A stretch of 64,000 nt of DNA. Origin: Ornithinibacillus bavariensis. GTDB taxonomy: Bacteria > Bacillota > Bacilli > Bacillales > Amphibacillaceae. The DNA lies in contig NZ_JBNPWZ010000005.1 of assembly GCF_050433565.1 (NCBI RefSeq), positions 169,592 through 233,591 of the forward strand, read 5' to 3'. Positions 37,401 through 45,785 of this stretch are shown piece after piece. A program made the position numbers and the translations under genes. Each line of letters starts with the position of its first letter. Positions within the stretch are counted from its first letter, which is position 1. The notes under the pieces were generated by a model that saw only the letters and a program-made list of their open reading frames with translations, was not told where the DNA came from and made no database searches.

Positions 37401-37584
37401 TTTTGGAACACTGGATGACGTTTCTTTACAGCAAGCTATCGATTGCTTAAAGGACCTACAGGAAAGCAATCGACTACTTGGTATTATTTCACATGTTCCC
37501 GCCCTAAAGAATGAAATACATGCAAAATTAGCCATTACACCGTCCCATAGAGGGTCTAGTTTAGCCTTTAATTTTGGAAAATAG
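34471..37584 (+). CDS. sbcC: Exonuclease SbcCD subunit C
   Basis: Rad50-like SMC ATPase of 1037 residues. The N-terminal Walker A (TGPTGAGKTTIFDAI) is near residue 36. Two long coiled coils flank the zinc hook (EPCPVCGSTHHP, near residue 517). The C-terminal signature TLSGGEGFKAALSLALGLADVV and Walker B LDTLFIDEGFGTLDD complete the ATPase head. It forms an operon with sbcD. A weak inverted repeat (GAAATAAG..CTTATTTC, 37590-37627) follows, but no strong terminator is visible. Confidence 0.95.
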   Translation: MRALKLSMTAFGPYLDKQVIHFEELGDESIFLITGPTGAGKTTIFDAICFALYGKASGTDRDQDSLRSHFAATDEPTEVEFRFALNNKVYEIVRNPKQLKKKERGEGYTEEPAKAQFYEIVGEERHLLSSRIKDVNEAIEDRLGFDYEQFRKMVLIPQGEFRKLISENSREREAILQKIFHTQFYEKVTEELKAKSKELEAELRKLENDIQYEFSKVDWQLVECEENTTNENYIEMLTVEIEETKKLEAVQEKLKNKQQEKVMIAEEKLRKASLVEEKFKEQQLLQDQYEQLEKMKDSIAEKKEKLKLAKLADQILPLEEQANARKEEWKNQVSLLQRQADKVKQLKHDFAEVQSKYQDALSKEHERESLKEEINKAKKQLEQVNDYLQLLKKVDNLRQEKEKEDTNLLAIEREMQQNEVKLSTMDKQLASESVLTKSYYETKETLKNQENLQNKLHVLRAEEDQLKALRRQYKLAQNTYIEKQEKMKQLKEQYAVLELQQKEQFASVLAHQLVTGEPCPVCGSTHHPNKAVHESIENDFEQMDQLKLQIQQEEILFESIQREFVDHKTNGQTQRSLVDKLQAEIQGIYPEFKIEDIDVLLTTVDHEIQSIKNKLEAIVKKQKEIEFIQFERKTIQSKNSELKQTFDLNVNNLKAVNEELIRTDTIREQLQEQLPEQLTDPEAFSNTLTEKEKLYKKVIQEWEQLKSTYEKISETLQRETTVLEQQEKFERETKKKYDMQYERFLNSLIDYGFNTIEEYYQFKLPLELQREIELEIDDYNNKLSQIRYRLTQLQEQLASAARENLTDLEAEVSNHKNELSSYHEKLLTLRNKLKHDEGILHKTQDILAKMKNLDADYYVVGSLADLSSGNNSLRLSFERYVLASFLDEILLQANIRLDRMTDHRYQLIRSGAVAKRGAQSGLDLEVMDHHTGITRSVKTLSGGEGFKAALSLALGLADVVQAHAGGVQLDTLFIDEGFGTLDDVSLQQAIDCLKDLQESNRLLGIISHVPALKNEIHAKLAITPSHRGSSLAFNFGK

Positions 37585-37783
37585 AAGAGAAATAAGTCAA
37601 TAAATCTTAGGATATTTCTTATTTCGCTAAAAATCGCCCAATATCGCTAAATTTATGTTGATTTCTGCGGTTACCCGGGAAATATAACTAATTATTTCAT
37701 ATTGCTATTGTTTCGTTCGCCTACACCCTTCATGAATCAATACGTACAATAAACTAGATACTAATGAAATGAGGGACTGTATA

Positions 37784-38326
37784 ATGATATTCCCACCACC
37801 AAGACAATCTCAAAATTTTCTTCGTCCAAGTGGCCGTAATTTTATGATGCCAAATAGAGGATTTCAAAATATGCCTTCACAAGGTAATATAGGCGGTATC
37901 CTTCAACGTTTTTTAGGATCGAATCAAAGTCAAAATATTGGACAGATGGCAAGTAAAGGATTTGGCGGAATATCCAAAACATTAAATAGCGTACAGCAAG
38001 TTCTACGAGTTGTAGATACCGCCGCCCCAATTGTCAAACAATACGGACCTATGGTTCGGAATCTACCAGCAATGTATCGAATGATGAAGGCATTTAAAAA
38101 TATGGAAAGCACTAATACTGATTCTGATTCCGAAAATGATAATGATAATGAAACTAAGGAAGCGAGCAGTAATAAGGAGAGTATAGATATTGGTATAGAA
38201 AGCGACATACTAGATAGTTTCGAATCAAATTCTAGCAGTGAATCTAATACTTATAGGCAGCACGAACAGAAAACACCAAAGAGAAGTACAACGAATGGGG
38301 AATCAACTCCAAAATTGTTTATCTAA
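37784..38326 (+). CDS. VrrA/YqfQ-like probable spore coat protein
   Basis: A 180-residue low-complexity protein. It opens IFPPPRQSQNFL, continues with a Gly/Asn/Gln-rich part and a VDTAAPIVKQYGPMVRNLPAMYRMMKAFK block, then a Ser/Asp/Asn-rich tail. The FPPPR start and the QYGPMVRNLPAMYRM block are typical of the YqfQ (VrrA) family, which in B. subtilis is a SafA-dependent inner coat protein. The ATG at 37784, with GAGGGA seven bases upstream, is preferred to the ATG at 37769. Confidence 0.7.
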   Translation: MIFPPPRQSQNFLRPSGRNFMMPNRGFQNMPSQGNIGGILQRFLGSNQSQNIGQMASKGFGGISKTLNSVQQVLRVVDTAAPIVKQYGPMVRNLPAMYRMMKAFKNMESTNTDSDSENDNDNETKEASSNKESIDIGIESDILDSFESNSSSESNTYRQHEQKTPKRSTTNGESTPKLFI

Positions 38327-38403
38327 TGAAGAGCACAGGACTTGATTTTTATCTTAATTAATTGAAGAATGAACTATACAAGTAATTTTTGGAGGTAATG
38401 AGC

Positions 38404-39357
38404 ATGGCAAATAATTTAGAGAAAGCAACCTTTGCTGGTGGTTGCTTTTGGTGTATGGTCGAGCCTTTTGACACGAGACCGGGAGTCAACAGTGTGATAT
38501 CAGGTTATACTGGTGGACATGTAGAAAATCCAACCTATGAAGAAGTATGTTCTGATACAACAGGACATGTTGAAGCAGTTCAAATTACCTTTGATCCCGA
38601 GATAATGCCATATGAGAAGCTTGTGGAAACATTTTGGCAACAAATTGATCCCACCGATCCAGGTGGACAATTTCATGATCGAGGAGAATCATATCAAACC
38701 GCTATTTTTTATCATACAGAGGAACAAAGACAGATAGCTGAAAAATCAAAACAGTTATTAGAGAATAGCGGAAAATTTTCAAAACCTATTGCGACCAAAA
38801 TTCTTCCTGCCAAACCTTTCTATGAAGCGGAGGAGCGACATCAGGATTATTACAAAAAACAATCGTTTCATTATCGACTTTATAAAAAAGGTTCTGGTAG
38901 GGAGGACTTTATTAAAAATACTTGGAAAATTAATAAAGCCGATTTAAAGGAAAAATTAACTCCGCTTCAATATCATGTTACACAGGAAAAAGGAACGGAA
39001 CACCCTTTCCAGAATGAATATTGGGATAACGAAGAAGAAGGTATTTATGTCGACATTGTATCTGGAAAACCACTTTTTTCTTCCAAAGACAAATATGATG
39101 CTGGGTGCGGGTGGCCAAGCTTTACAAAACCAATTGATGCATATGAAATTGTTGAGGAATTAGATACATCACACGGGATGATACGTACAGAAATTAGGAG
39201 TAAGACTGCCGATTCACATTTAGGTCATGTATTTAATGATGGTCCAAAGGATCAGGGAGGATTGCGCTATTGCATGAATTCAGCTGCTATGCGTTTTGTT
39301 CCTAAACATAAAATGGAAGAAGAAGGCTATGGAAATTTATTAAGATTATTTGACTAG
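38404..39357 (+). CDS. msrAB: Bifunctional methionine sulfoxide reductase MsrA/MsrB
   Basis: Repairs oxidised methionine; MsrA acts on the S- and MsrB on the R-sulfoxide. Residues about 1-165 are MsrA with the catalytic Cys in FAGGCFWCMVEPF. Residues about 175-317 are MsrB with GCGWPSFTKPI, HLGHVFNDGP and the catalytic Cys in RYCMNSAAMRF. The fused form is common in Firmicutes. GGAGGT lies seven bases before the ATG at 38404. Electrons would come from thioredoxin. Confidence 0.95.
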   Translation: MANNLEKATFAGGCFWCMVEPFDTRPGVNSVISGYTGGHVENPTYEEVCSDTTGHVEAVQITFDPEIMPYEKLVETFWQQIDPTDPGGQFHDRGESYQTAIFYHTEEQRQIAEKSKQLLENSGKFSKPIATKILPAKPFYEAEERHQDYYKKQSFHYRLYKKGSGREDFIKNTWKINKADLKEKLTPLQYHVTQEKGTEHPFQNEYWDNEEEGIYVDIVSGKPLFSSKDKYDAGCGWPSFTKPIDAYEIVEELDTSHGMIRTEIRSKTADSHLGHVFNDGPKDQGGLRYCMNSAAMRFVPKHKMEEEGYGNLLRLFD

Positions 39358-39419
39358 GGAAATGAATTTACCATAATTTTAATATGTAAACTAGATAAAA
39401 AAGGAGATAATATCATATC

Positions 39420-39623
39420 ATGATGCATTTAAAATGGGAAAGTAATCCAACCATAAAACAAATAAAATGTGTTCACGCAAATGCTAAAAAGTTTGTAGTT
39501 GATAATAAGCTAACACCAGGAAAAGTATACGATGTAAAAAACGAAACGGACGAGTTTTATTTCATTATTGACAATAGCAATCGTATTGCTGGATTTCGTA
39601 AAGATTATTTTGAAGAGATATAA
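39420..39623 (+). CDS. Small protein of unknown function (DUF6501-like)
   Basis: A 67-residue protein with a beta-rich pattern (IKCVHANAKKFVVDNKLTPGKVYDVKNETDEFYFIIDNSNRIAGFRKDYFEEI), like a small SH3-type barrel. AGGAGAT lies about 12 bases upstream of the ATG, and a terminator follows, so it appears to be a real gene. I believe it belongs to a small Bacillaceae family without known function, but I am not sure of the family number. Confidence 0.65.
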   Translation: MMHLKWESNPTIKQIKCVHANAKKFVVDNKLTPGKVYDVKNETDEFYFIIDNSNRIAGFRKDYFEEI

Positions 39624-39630
39624 TAATATA

Positions 39631-39657
39631 AAGGTCGATTTTAATATCGACCTTTTT
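39631..39657 (+). terminator. Terminator after the 67-residue gene
   Basis: AAGGTCGAT and ATCGACCTT form a 9-bp stem followed by TTT. The next 230 bases up to gdhA are AT-rich with no gene. Confidence 0.88.
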
Positions 39658-39890
39658 CTATGCGAAAAATCATTTTGAAGTTTCTAATTTATGTGGTAAA
39701 ATGAAATTTATATTTCAAAAAGTAAATCTATTCCTTAACTTGCGAAAAGTATTCCTTCCTCTTAACTTCTAATGTTTATAAATATCCACAAAAACTATTA
39801 TAAAAGATATTTCTACATTCATTCCATTAGTTTGTTTCTATAAATTATACGATATCGTCTTATTTTATGTTGAATTGGAGTTGATTACAT

Positions 39891-41261
39891 ATGTATGGTT
39901 TAGAACTAGAAAATGAGAATGTAAGGAACTATTTAAATCATCTATACGAAACAGTTATAGTACGTAATCCAAATGAAGTCGAATTTCACCAAGCCGTAAG
40001 AGAGGTTTTTGATTCATTAGTACCTGTTCTTGTGAAGCATCCAACCTATATTAAACATCGAGTACTTGATCGCTTAGTAGAACCAGAACGATTGATAACC
40101 TTTCGGGTTCCATGGGTCGATGACGAAGGTATTGTACAGGTCAACAGGGGATATCGCGTCCAGTTTAATAGTGCTATTGGTCCATATAAAGGAGGTCTTA
40201 GGTTCCACCCTTCCGTGAATACAAGTATTATAAAGTTTTTAGGATTTGAACAAATCTTTAAGAATTCTTTAACTGGTCAATCAATAGGCGCTGGAAAAGG
40301 TGGTTCCGATTTTGATCCAAAAGGTAAAACCAATATGGAAATAATGCGTTTTTGCCAAAGCTTTATGACTGAACTAAGTAGATTTATAGGCCCTGATTTA
40401 GATGTTCCAGCAGGGGATATTGGTGTAGGTGCTAGAGAAATAGGCTACTTGTTTGGCCAGTACAAAAAGATAAAAGGAGCCTATGAAGCTGGTGTATTAA
40501 CAGGTAAAGGAATTAACTTCGGAGGAAGCTTAGGACGTAAAGAGGCGACTGGATACGGTACGGTTTATTTTGTAGCAGAAATGCTAAAGGAAAATGGTAA
40601 AAGCTTTGAAAATAAAACAGTTGTTGTATCTGGTACAGGTAATGTCTCCATTTATGCAATGGAAAAAGCTAAAGCCTTTGGCGCAAAAATTGTAGCATGT
40701 AGTGATTCCAATGGCTATATATATGATCCAGATGGAATCAATATAGAAACAGTAAAGCTTTTAAAGGAGATCGAGAATAAAAGGATAAAAGAATACATCC
40801 ATATTCATCCTACGGCTAGCTATAAAGAAGGATGTGACGGAATATGGTCAATCCCTTGTGACATTGCTTTACCATGTGCGACTCAAAATGAACTAAACCA
40901 GCAGGCTGCTAAATTGTTAATTGCAAATGGTGTAATAGCAGTTGGAGAAGGAGCCAACATGCCGACAACACATGATGCGATGGCCGAGTTTTTAGAACAT
41001 AATGTTTTGTTTGCTCCTGGGAAAGCTGCTAATGCAGGTGGGGTGGCAGTATCCTCATTAGAAATGGCACAGAACAGTTCTCGAACCACCTGGACGTTAG
41101 AAAAAGTTGATGCAAAATTACAGACGATTATGAAGAATATATTTAAGCAGTGCATGGAAGCTTCGGTCGAATACAATGTTAGGGGAAATCTTGTTGCAGG
41201 TGCTAATATTGTTGGGTTTGTTAAAGTGGCAGATGCAATGATTTCTCAAGGTGTTATATAG
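39891..41261 (+). CDS. gdhA: Glutamate dehydrogenase, NADP-dependent type
   Basis: Interconverts 2-oxoglutarate plus ammonia and glutamate. The 456-residue protein belongs to the hexameric 50-kDa class of biosynthetic GdhA, not the shorter catabolic RocG/GudB type. It has PYKGGLRFHPSVN with substrate Lys, GAGKGGSDFDPKGK with the catalytic Lys, PAGDIGVGAREIGY, and the dinucleotide fold VVVSGTGNVSIYA. It stands alone between two terminators. The cofactor preference is inferred from the family. Confidence 0.92.
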   Translation: MYGLELENENVRNYLNHLYETVIVRNPNEVEFHQAVREVFDSLVPVLVKHPTYIKHRVLDRLVEPERLITFRVPWVDDEGIVQVNRGYRVQFNSAIGPYKGGLRFHPSVNTSIIKFLGFEQIFKNSLTGQSIGAGKGGSDFDPKGKTNMEIMRFCQSFMTELSRFIGPDLDVPAGDIGVGAREIGYLFGQYKKIKGAYEAGVLTGKGINFGGSLGRKEATGYGTVYFVAEMLKENGKSFENKTVVVSGTGNVSIYAMEKAKAFGAKIVACSDSNGYIYDPDGINIETVKLLKEIENKRIKEYIHIHPTASYKEGCDGIWSIPCDIALPCATQNELNQQAAKLLIANGVIAVGEGANMPTTHDAMAEFLEHNVLFAPGKAANAGGVAVSSLEMAQNSSRTTWTLEKVDAKLQTIMKNIFKQCMEASVEYNVRGNLVAGANIVGFVKVADAMISQGVI

Positions 41262-41268
41262 GAAAAAG

Positions 41269-41305
41269 AAAGACCCATATTACATAGATATGGGTCTTTC
41301 CTATT
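41269..41305 (+). terminator. Terminator of gdhA
   Basis: AAAGACCCATAT and ATATGGGTCTTT form a 12-bp stem followed by CCTATTTT. Confidence 0.9.
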
Positions 41306-41374
41306 TTCTTCCTAGCGTTCTATTCTTTAATCCATATGAAACAAGGAATATTTCAACTTCCCTAAAAAAGGAAA

Positions 41375-41677
41375 TTAATCCCTTCTCTCTCTCGAAGTGG
41401 TCACATCATCTTCTTCAGAGAATTCTGTTCCATAGGCCATTCGACCATTTTTTGTTGCCCGAGATGGCTCATAATCATTTTCTTGCAAATCCTTAAATAA
41501 AAGACCAATACACCATAAGCCACTTAGTCCTACAAGGGAATAAATAATTCTGGATATTGCAGAATCCTGACCACCAAATATTGCAGCAACTAAATCAAAT
41601 TGGAATAAACCAATTAATCCCCAGTTTATTGCACCGATAATAACTAGTGCTAAAGCAATTCGACTTATAACACTCAT
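41375..41677 (-). CDS. DUF378 family small membrane protein
   Basis: A 100-residue protein with two membrane segments (about 5-28 and 43-62). The INWGLIGLFQFDLVAAIFGG motif between them is diagnostic of DUF378. A charged cytosolic tail ends in SRERRD. GGGAGG precedes the ATG. Function is unknown. It is monocistronic as far as can be seen. Confidence 0.82.
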   Translation of the reverse strand: MSVISRIALALVIIGAINWGLIGLFQFDLVAAIFGGQDSAISRIIYSLVGLSGLWCIGLLFKDLQENDYEPSRATKNGRMAYGTEFSEEDDVTTSRERRD

Positions 41678-41881
41678 TTTAAAACCTCCCTTCCTTTTAT
41701 AGTGAAAAGTAAAGGTATCCCTTACAATAGGATTAAAAACTAGAACTGATTTACAAATACTTTAGGCATGAAAGACTTAATTTCTTAATACGTTTTGGTA
41801 CGAACTCCAATATTGAAGTTCGAAATTCTTCTTAAGAAGATGTAATGTTATATTTTCCATTTTTACAAGTTTCATACAAAA

Positions 41882-42178
41882 TTATTTAGACCAGTTTTTA
41901 AATAATTGTTCAAGTAAAGAAAATATTAAATATACCCCTATATATGCCCCTGTGATGAGAAATAGAGGATTAAGAAATATTCCATGGATTGTGGTCATAA
42001 AAACCTTATCATGCTTAATGACATCATAAATTGCAAATGTGAGGATATTTCCAGCAATAAGTCCAGAAATAATGGCTACACTTGTAAATAAAAGCTGAAA
42101 CCAGTTCCATTTTCTATGAAGAACAAACATTATCATTGGCATGATAATACTTCCGATTATCAGGAATACAATCAACAT
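41882..42178 (-). CDS. Small integral membrane protein of unknown function
   Basis: A 98-residue protein with about three hydrophobic segments (near 1-20, 28-50 and 68-90) and little soluble sequence. The ATG at 42178 has AAGGGTGA upstream; a GTG at 42184 is also in frame. I recognise no family. The neighbours (DUF378 gene, ferredoxin) give no clear functional link. Confidence 0.6.
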   Translation of the reverse strand: MLIVFLIIGSIIMPMIMFVLHRKWNWFQLLFTSVAIISGLIAGNILTFAIYDVIKHDKVFMTTIHGIFLNPLFLITGAYIGVYLIFSLLEQLFKNWSK

Positions 42179-42409
42179 GATCACCCTTAGTAAGTATTCT
42201 ACCCACTAGTATCTCTGTAAAAAAACATAATAACCCTTTTTTAAATGGAACAATATCTAAACGATAAATCTTGTAATGTAATTGATAATCAATATAGTAA
42301 ATAAAAAGGACAACCTGGTAATATTTGCTTACTACTATGCCGTGTTTTGTAGTATAATTACTATATTATGGAGTGAAACTTGCTTATACTATCAAAAGGA
42401 GGGTCTTAC

Positions 42410-42649
42410 ATGGCATTTGTTATAACCTCGCCTTGTAAAACAGAAAAAGCCGCAGAGTGTGTGGAAGTTTGCCCTGTGGATTGTATAGAAGAAGGGAAAG
42501 ACATGTTTTATATAGATCCAGATATTTGTATTGATTGTGGTGCTTGTGAGGCTGTATGCCCTGTAGAAGCAATCTATATGGAGGATGAAGTTCCCGAAGA
42601 AGAAAACGAGTATATTTTATTAAATAGAAAATTTTTTGAGGATCGTTAG
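42410..42649 (+). CDS. fdxA: Ferredoxin, seven-iron type (3Fe-4S/4Fe-4S)
   Basis: A 79-residue soluble electron carrier. Cysteines near the N terminus follow C-x7-C-x3-CP, typical of a 3Fe-4S site with a further Cys four residues on. The second motif CIDCGACEAVCP is a classical 4Fe-4S site. AAAGGAGG precedes the ATG at 42410; a longer frame to 42380 is not supported. A terminator follows, so it is monocistronic. The partner enzyme is not evident. Confidence 0.88.
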   Translation: MAFVITSPCKTEKAAECVEVCPVDCIEEGKDMFYIDPDICIDCGACEAVCPVEAIYMEDEVPEEENEYILLNRKFFEDR

Positions 42650-42653
42650 GTGG

Positions 42654-42695
42654 ACCACCGCTAGCCCAATTCAGGGCTGCGGTGGTTCTTTTATT
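42654..42695 (+). terminator. Terminator of the ferredoxin gene
   Basis: ACCACCGC and GCGGTGGT enclose an inner AGCCC..GGGCT stem; TCTTTTATT follows. Confidence 0.88.
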
Positions 42696-42811
42696 AGTAA
42701 TTCTCCTGAGATTTATCAATGAAATGTCAATAAATACTAGAACTATTGGAAATACTGAAAATGACATTGGAAAGCAGCATAATGACATTCATGGATTAGG
42801 AGTGAAGAAAA

Positions 42812-44341
42812 ATGGCTCAATCAAAAGAATTGCCACAATATCCAGAGCCTTATTGGCGTGACGGCATAGATTTTCCGCATTTTTCCAAGCTAGATGAAGA
42901 TATTCAAGTTGATGTGGGGATAGTTGGAGGCGGTATTGTAGGCATAACCGCAGCGTATTTACTTTCTAAACAGAATAAAAAGGTAGCATTAATTGATGCT
43001 GGAGTTATTCTTAATGGTACTACGGGACATACTACTGCAAAAATAACGGCTCAACATGATTTAATCTATGATGAACTGATTCAGCATTTCGGAAAAGAAA
43101 AAGCGAAATTGTATTATGAAGCACAAATGGCAGCAAAGAGCTTTATAGAAAACACGATAAATGACCTTGAAATTGATTGTGATTATGAGAAACAGGATGC
43201 AATTGTTTTTACTAATTCGAATGATTACATAATGCAATTAGAAAATGAAAAAAAAGCCTATGATGAATTAGGGATTGAAGGAGAAATAACAGATAATATA
43301 CCTTTAGAAGTTCCATACAAAAAGGCCTTAATTATGAAAGACCAGGCTCAATATCATCCACTCAAATATTTAACTACTTTAGTAGAGGAAAGCGTCAAGA
43401 ACGGTGTGCAATTTTATGAAAATACAACGGCGGTGGATATTGAGTATAACAAACACCCTGCTATCATTACGAGAGATGGTAAACGAATTGTAAGTAAGTA
43501 CGTTCTAGTTGCTTCACACTATCCTTTCTATGATGGATTAGGCTTTTATCCGACAAGAATGTATGCGGAGAGAGCCTATGTGTTAGCTATAAAGTCCAAG
43601 AAAAAATATCCAGGTGGAATGTACATTACTGCAGAGCAACCAACTCGTTCCATTCGTTCTGTAAAAATAAACGGTGAAGAGGTATGGTTAGTTATTGGTG
43701 ATAACCATAAAACTGGTCAGGGAAAATCGACTATTGAGCACTATGAAGCATTACGTGATTATGCCGAAAACAATATAGGGATTGAAGAAATAGTATATCG
43801 CTGGTCAACCCAGGATTTAACAACTTTAGATAAGGTACCTTATATCGGAAGTATCACATCAGAACAAGATAATATTTATGTAGCAACAGGATTCCGTAAA
43901 TGGGGGATGACAAACGGTACCATTGCTGCCAAAATGTTTTCTGAGAAAATAATGGGTCAAGATAATCCTTATGGAGAGCTTTTTACACCTGCACGTTTTC
44001 AACCAGATCCATCTCTGCGTAAATTTGCATCGATCAATGCAGATGTCGCAAAGCATTTAATTAAAGGTAAACTAGAATTTACCGAAAATAATATAAGAGA
44101 TTTATCAGCAGATGAAGCAACCATTACACGTATCAATGGTAAACGAGCTGGTGTCTATAAGGATAAGGATAATAAAGTATATGCTCTAGATACGACCTGC
44201 ACCCATATGGGCTGCGAGGTAGAATGGAATTCTGGTGAAAGAACTTGGGACTGCCCTTGTCATGGGTCAAGATTTTCGTATACTGGTGAAGTGGTAGAAG
44301 GACCGGCAAAGAGACCTCTCGAGCAAATTAATATAGACTAA
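42812..44341 (+). CDS. yhfW: FAD-dependent oxidoreductase with C-terminal Rieske domain, YhfW-like
   Basis: A 509-residue two-domain redox protein. Residues about 1-400 are a DAO-type flavoprotein with the dinucleotide motif VGIVGGGIVGITAAYLLS near residue 32 and a C-terminal GFRKWGMTNGTIAA. Residues about 425-509 are a Rieske domain with CTHMGCEVEW and CPCHGSRFSYTG, ligating a 2Fe-2S cluster through two Cys and two His. It matches B. subtilis YhfW. The substrate is unknown. The ferredoxin gene upstream may be functionally linked but is separated by a terminator. Confidence 0.87.
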   Translation: MAQSKELPQYPEPYWRDGIDFPHFSKLDEDIQVDVGIVGGGIVGITAAYLLSKQNKKVALIDAGVILNGTTGHTTAKITAQHDLIYDELIQHFGKEKAKLYYEAQMAAKSFIENTINDLEIDCDYEKQDAIVFTNSNDYIMQLENEKKAYDELGIEGEITDNIPLEVPYKKALIMKDQAQYHPLKYLTTLVEESVKNGVQFYENTTAVDIEYNKHPAIITRDGKRIVSKYVLVASHYPFYDGLGFYPTRMYAERAYVLAIKSKKKYPGGMYITAEQPTRSIRSVKINGEEVWLVIGDNHKTGQGKSTIEHYEALRDYAENNIGIEEIVYRWSTQDLTTLDKVPYIGSITSEQDNIYVATGFRKWGMTNGTIAAKMFSEKIMGQDNPYGELFTPARFQPDPSLRKFASINADVAKHLIKGKLEFTENNIRDLSADEATITRINGKRAGVYKDKDNKVYALDTTCTHMGCEVEWNSGERTWDCPCHGSRFSYTGEVVEGPAKRPLEQINID

Positions 44342-44353
44342 GAAAAACGGAAG

Positions 44354-44400
44354 CATGCAGAGTTTTAATATTCTTATCGAACTCTGCATGTTATTTTTAT
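44354..44400 (+). terminator. Terminator of the Rieske oxidoreductase gene
   Basis: CATGCAGAGTT and AACTCTGCATG form an 11-bp stem followed by TTATTTTTAT. Confidence 0.88.
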
Positions 44401-44599
44401 GTAGTGAAAATAATTAGAATTATATGCTACAATAAGAAAACTACTGTAACGCTTCAATGGAAATGATGTTCTTATTTACTTACATACGAATCGTAGGTTT
44501 TGTTATTATATTTAACTATAATGGCATAACTGTTAAGTCGTTAATAGGTTAGGTAAAGGGATATCGAAGAAAATAATAAATGGTACAATGGAGGAATTT

Positions 44600-45244
44600 A
44601 TGGAGAGGCTAATAAAAGAGATAGTAGATAAAGTGGATAATACTAGTCATAGAATCATGATTGGTATATCTGGTCATGGTGCATCCGGAAAAACAACCTT
44701 CGCAAAAAAGCTTATCGAAGTATTTGGGGAAAATAATGTAAATTACCTTAACACAGACCCATACATTATTGATTCAGCTGTTAGGAAAAATACCTTAATA
44801 GATTATGAATATAATAATCAAAGGTATCGCTATAAAATGACTGCATGTCATCCAGCTGCCCATCATTTACTGTCCTTAGAAAGGGATGTGATGATGTTGA
44901 AGGAAGGAATGGATTTATATACGATAGGAACTCATTGGAGCGCGAGTACGTTACTTACGTCTAAGAAAAAAGTAACTATTGTAGAAGGAATGAGTGTTGC
45001 TTTCATAAAACCTAGTATATTTGATATCACTATATATTTTTATACGGATAGTCATACGGAATATGAGCGAAGAAGTGTTCGCGATATAAAATACAGGGGA
45101 ATGGATATAAATTATTTAAAACAATCTCATAATGAGCGCAGAAATCAATATGATGTATTTATGCATCCTTTCCACGAAAATTTCGATGTTGTTGTGAAGA
45201 CAGCGAATGGTGAGGTAATTGTAGAAAAAATGATATTAGTGTAA
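44600..45244 (+). CDS. Uridine kinase-like P-loop phosphotransferase
   Basis: A 214-residue P-loop kinase-like protein. Walker A is IGISGHGASGKTTFAKKL near residue 24. LNTDPYIID supplies the expected Asp of uridine kinase/phosphoribulokinase folds, and VTIVEGMSVAFI corresponds to the later core strand. It is shorter and more divergent than housekeeping Udk, so the acceptor is unknown. TGGAGG precedes the ATG at 44600; the ATG at 44588 overlaps that site. Confidence 0.7.
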   Translation: MERLIKEIVDKVDNTSHRIMIGISGHGASGKTTFAKKLIEVFGENNVNYLNTDPYIIDSAVRKNTLIDYEYNNQRYRYKMTACHPAAHHLLSLERDVMMLKEGMDLYTIGTHWSASTLLTSKKKVTIVEGMSVAFIKPSIFDITIYFYTDSHTEYERRSVRDIKYRGMDINYLKQSHNERRNQYDVFMHPFHENFDVVVKTANGEVIVEKMILV

Positions 45245-45357
45245 AGAAATCACTGGAATAATATTGATACATAACGTTTCTTTATATTCTACAAGAGTTG
45301 TATACATAGAGTACTGTCTAATTTTTATTAAAATTATAAATTTTACTGGATATGCTA

Positions 45358-45387
45358 TTGAATTATGAATTGTTTAAATGGTATAAT
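45358..45387 (+). promoter_or_regulatory. Promoter of a short autonomous transcript
   Basis: TTGAAT (45358-45363) and TATAAT (45382-45387) are 18 bases apart, a good vegetative promoter. Transcription from about 45394 would reach the terminator at 45563-45602 and give a roughly 205-nt RNA. Confidence 0.65.
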
Positions 45388-45422
45388 ATTCCTATAATTT
45401 GTGAAGGGAGTGAGATTAAGCA

Positions 45423-45503
45423 ATGACTAATTTAATGAAGATAACCTTGGAAATTAATTGTATTGCCTCTCACTCATACGGAAGAATCTATTTTAATTTT
45501 TGA
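45423..45503 (+). CDS. Possible 26-residue leader peptide or small protein
   Basis: AAGGGAGTGAG precedes an ATG by about 10 bases and opens a 26-codon frame that begins MTNLMKITLEINC and ends RIYFNF. The GAGTGAGA of the binding site (45408-45415) can pair with TCTCACTC inside the ORF (45468-45475), an 8-bp helix that could hide the site. The promoter upstream and terminator downstream make a self-contained unit before the aminoglycoside-phosphotransferase-like gene. Whether the peptide or the RNA is functional is open. Confidence 0.45.
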   Translation: MTNLMKITLEINCIASHSYGRIYFNF

Positions 45504-45562
45504 TTTATAAATAATTAGTTTATGGCAATGGCAGCATCCGCTTTTTGCAACAGAACGTATCA

Positions 45563-45602
45563 GCCACAGGGTTATATTATTTACCCTGTGGCTTTTTTAT
45601 TA
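45563..45602 (+). terminator. Strong intrinsic terminator of the short transcript
   Basis: GCCACAGGGT and ACCCTGTGGC form a perfect 10-bp stem followed by TTTTTTATTA. It lies about 180 bases before the phosphotransferase gene, so it could be an attenuator or simply end a small RNA. The rest of 45245-45785 shows no other gene. Confidence 0.9.
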
Positions 45603-45785
45603 TTTAAATTCCTATGAGCAAGAGACTCTCATAAAAAAATTTCCAGTTATTCTTCTAAAATTTATAACTGGAGGGAAGTATGCTATTTCAGACAAAGTAA
45701 GTTAGTAGTTACAAAATTATTAGCTGGTAACAAAGATCACATCGAACGTTGATTATTAAAAAAGCAAATAGGGAGTTGTCTGTTT

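Noticed and set aside
37590..37740. Repeated ATCGCTAAA/TCGCCCA motifs after sbcC, considered as a repeat family
   Set aside because: Only two or three imperfect short copies; no array structure.
45245..45785. Riboswitch (T-box, SAM, preQ1 or similar) in front of the APH-fold gene
   Set aside because: None of the conserved riboswitch cores I know is visible; only a promoter, short ORF and terminator can be supported.
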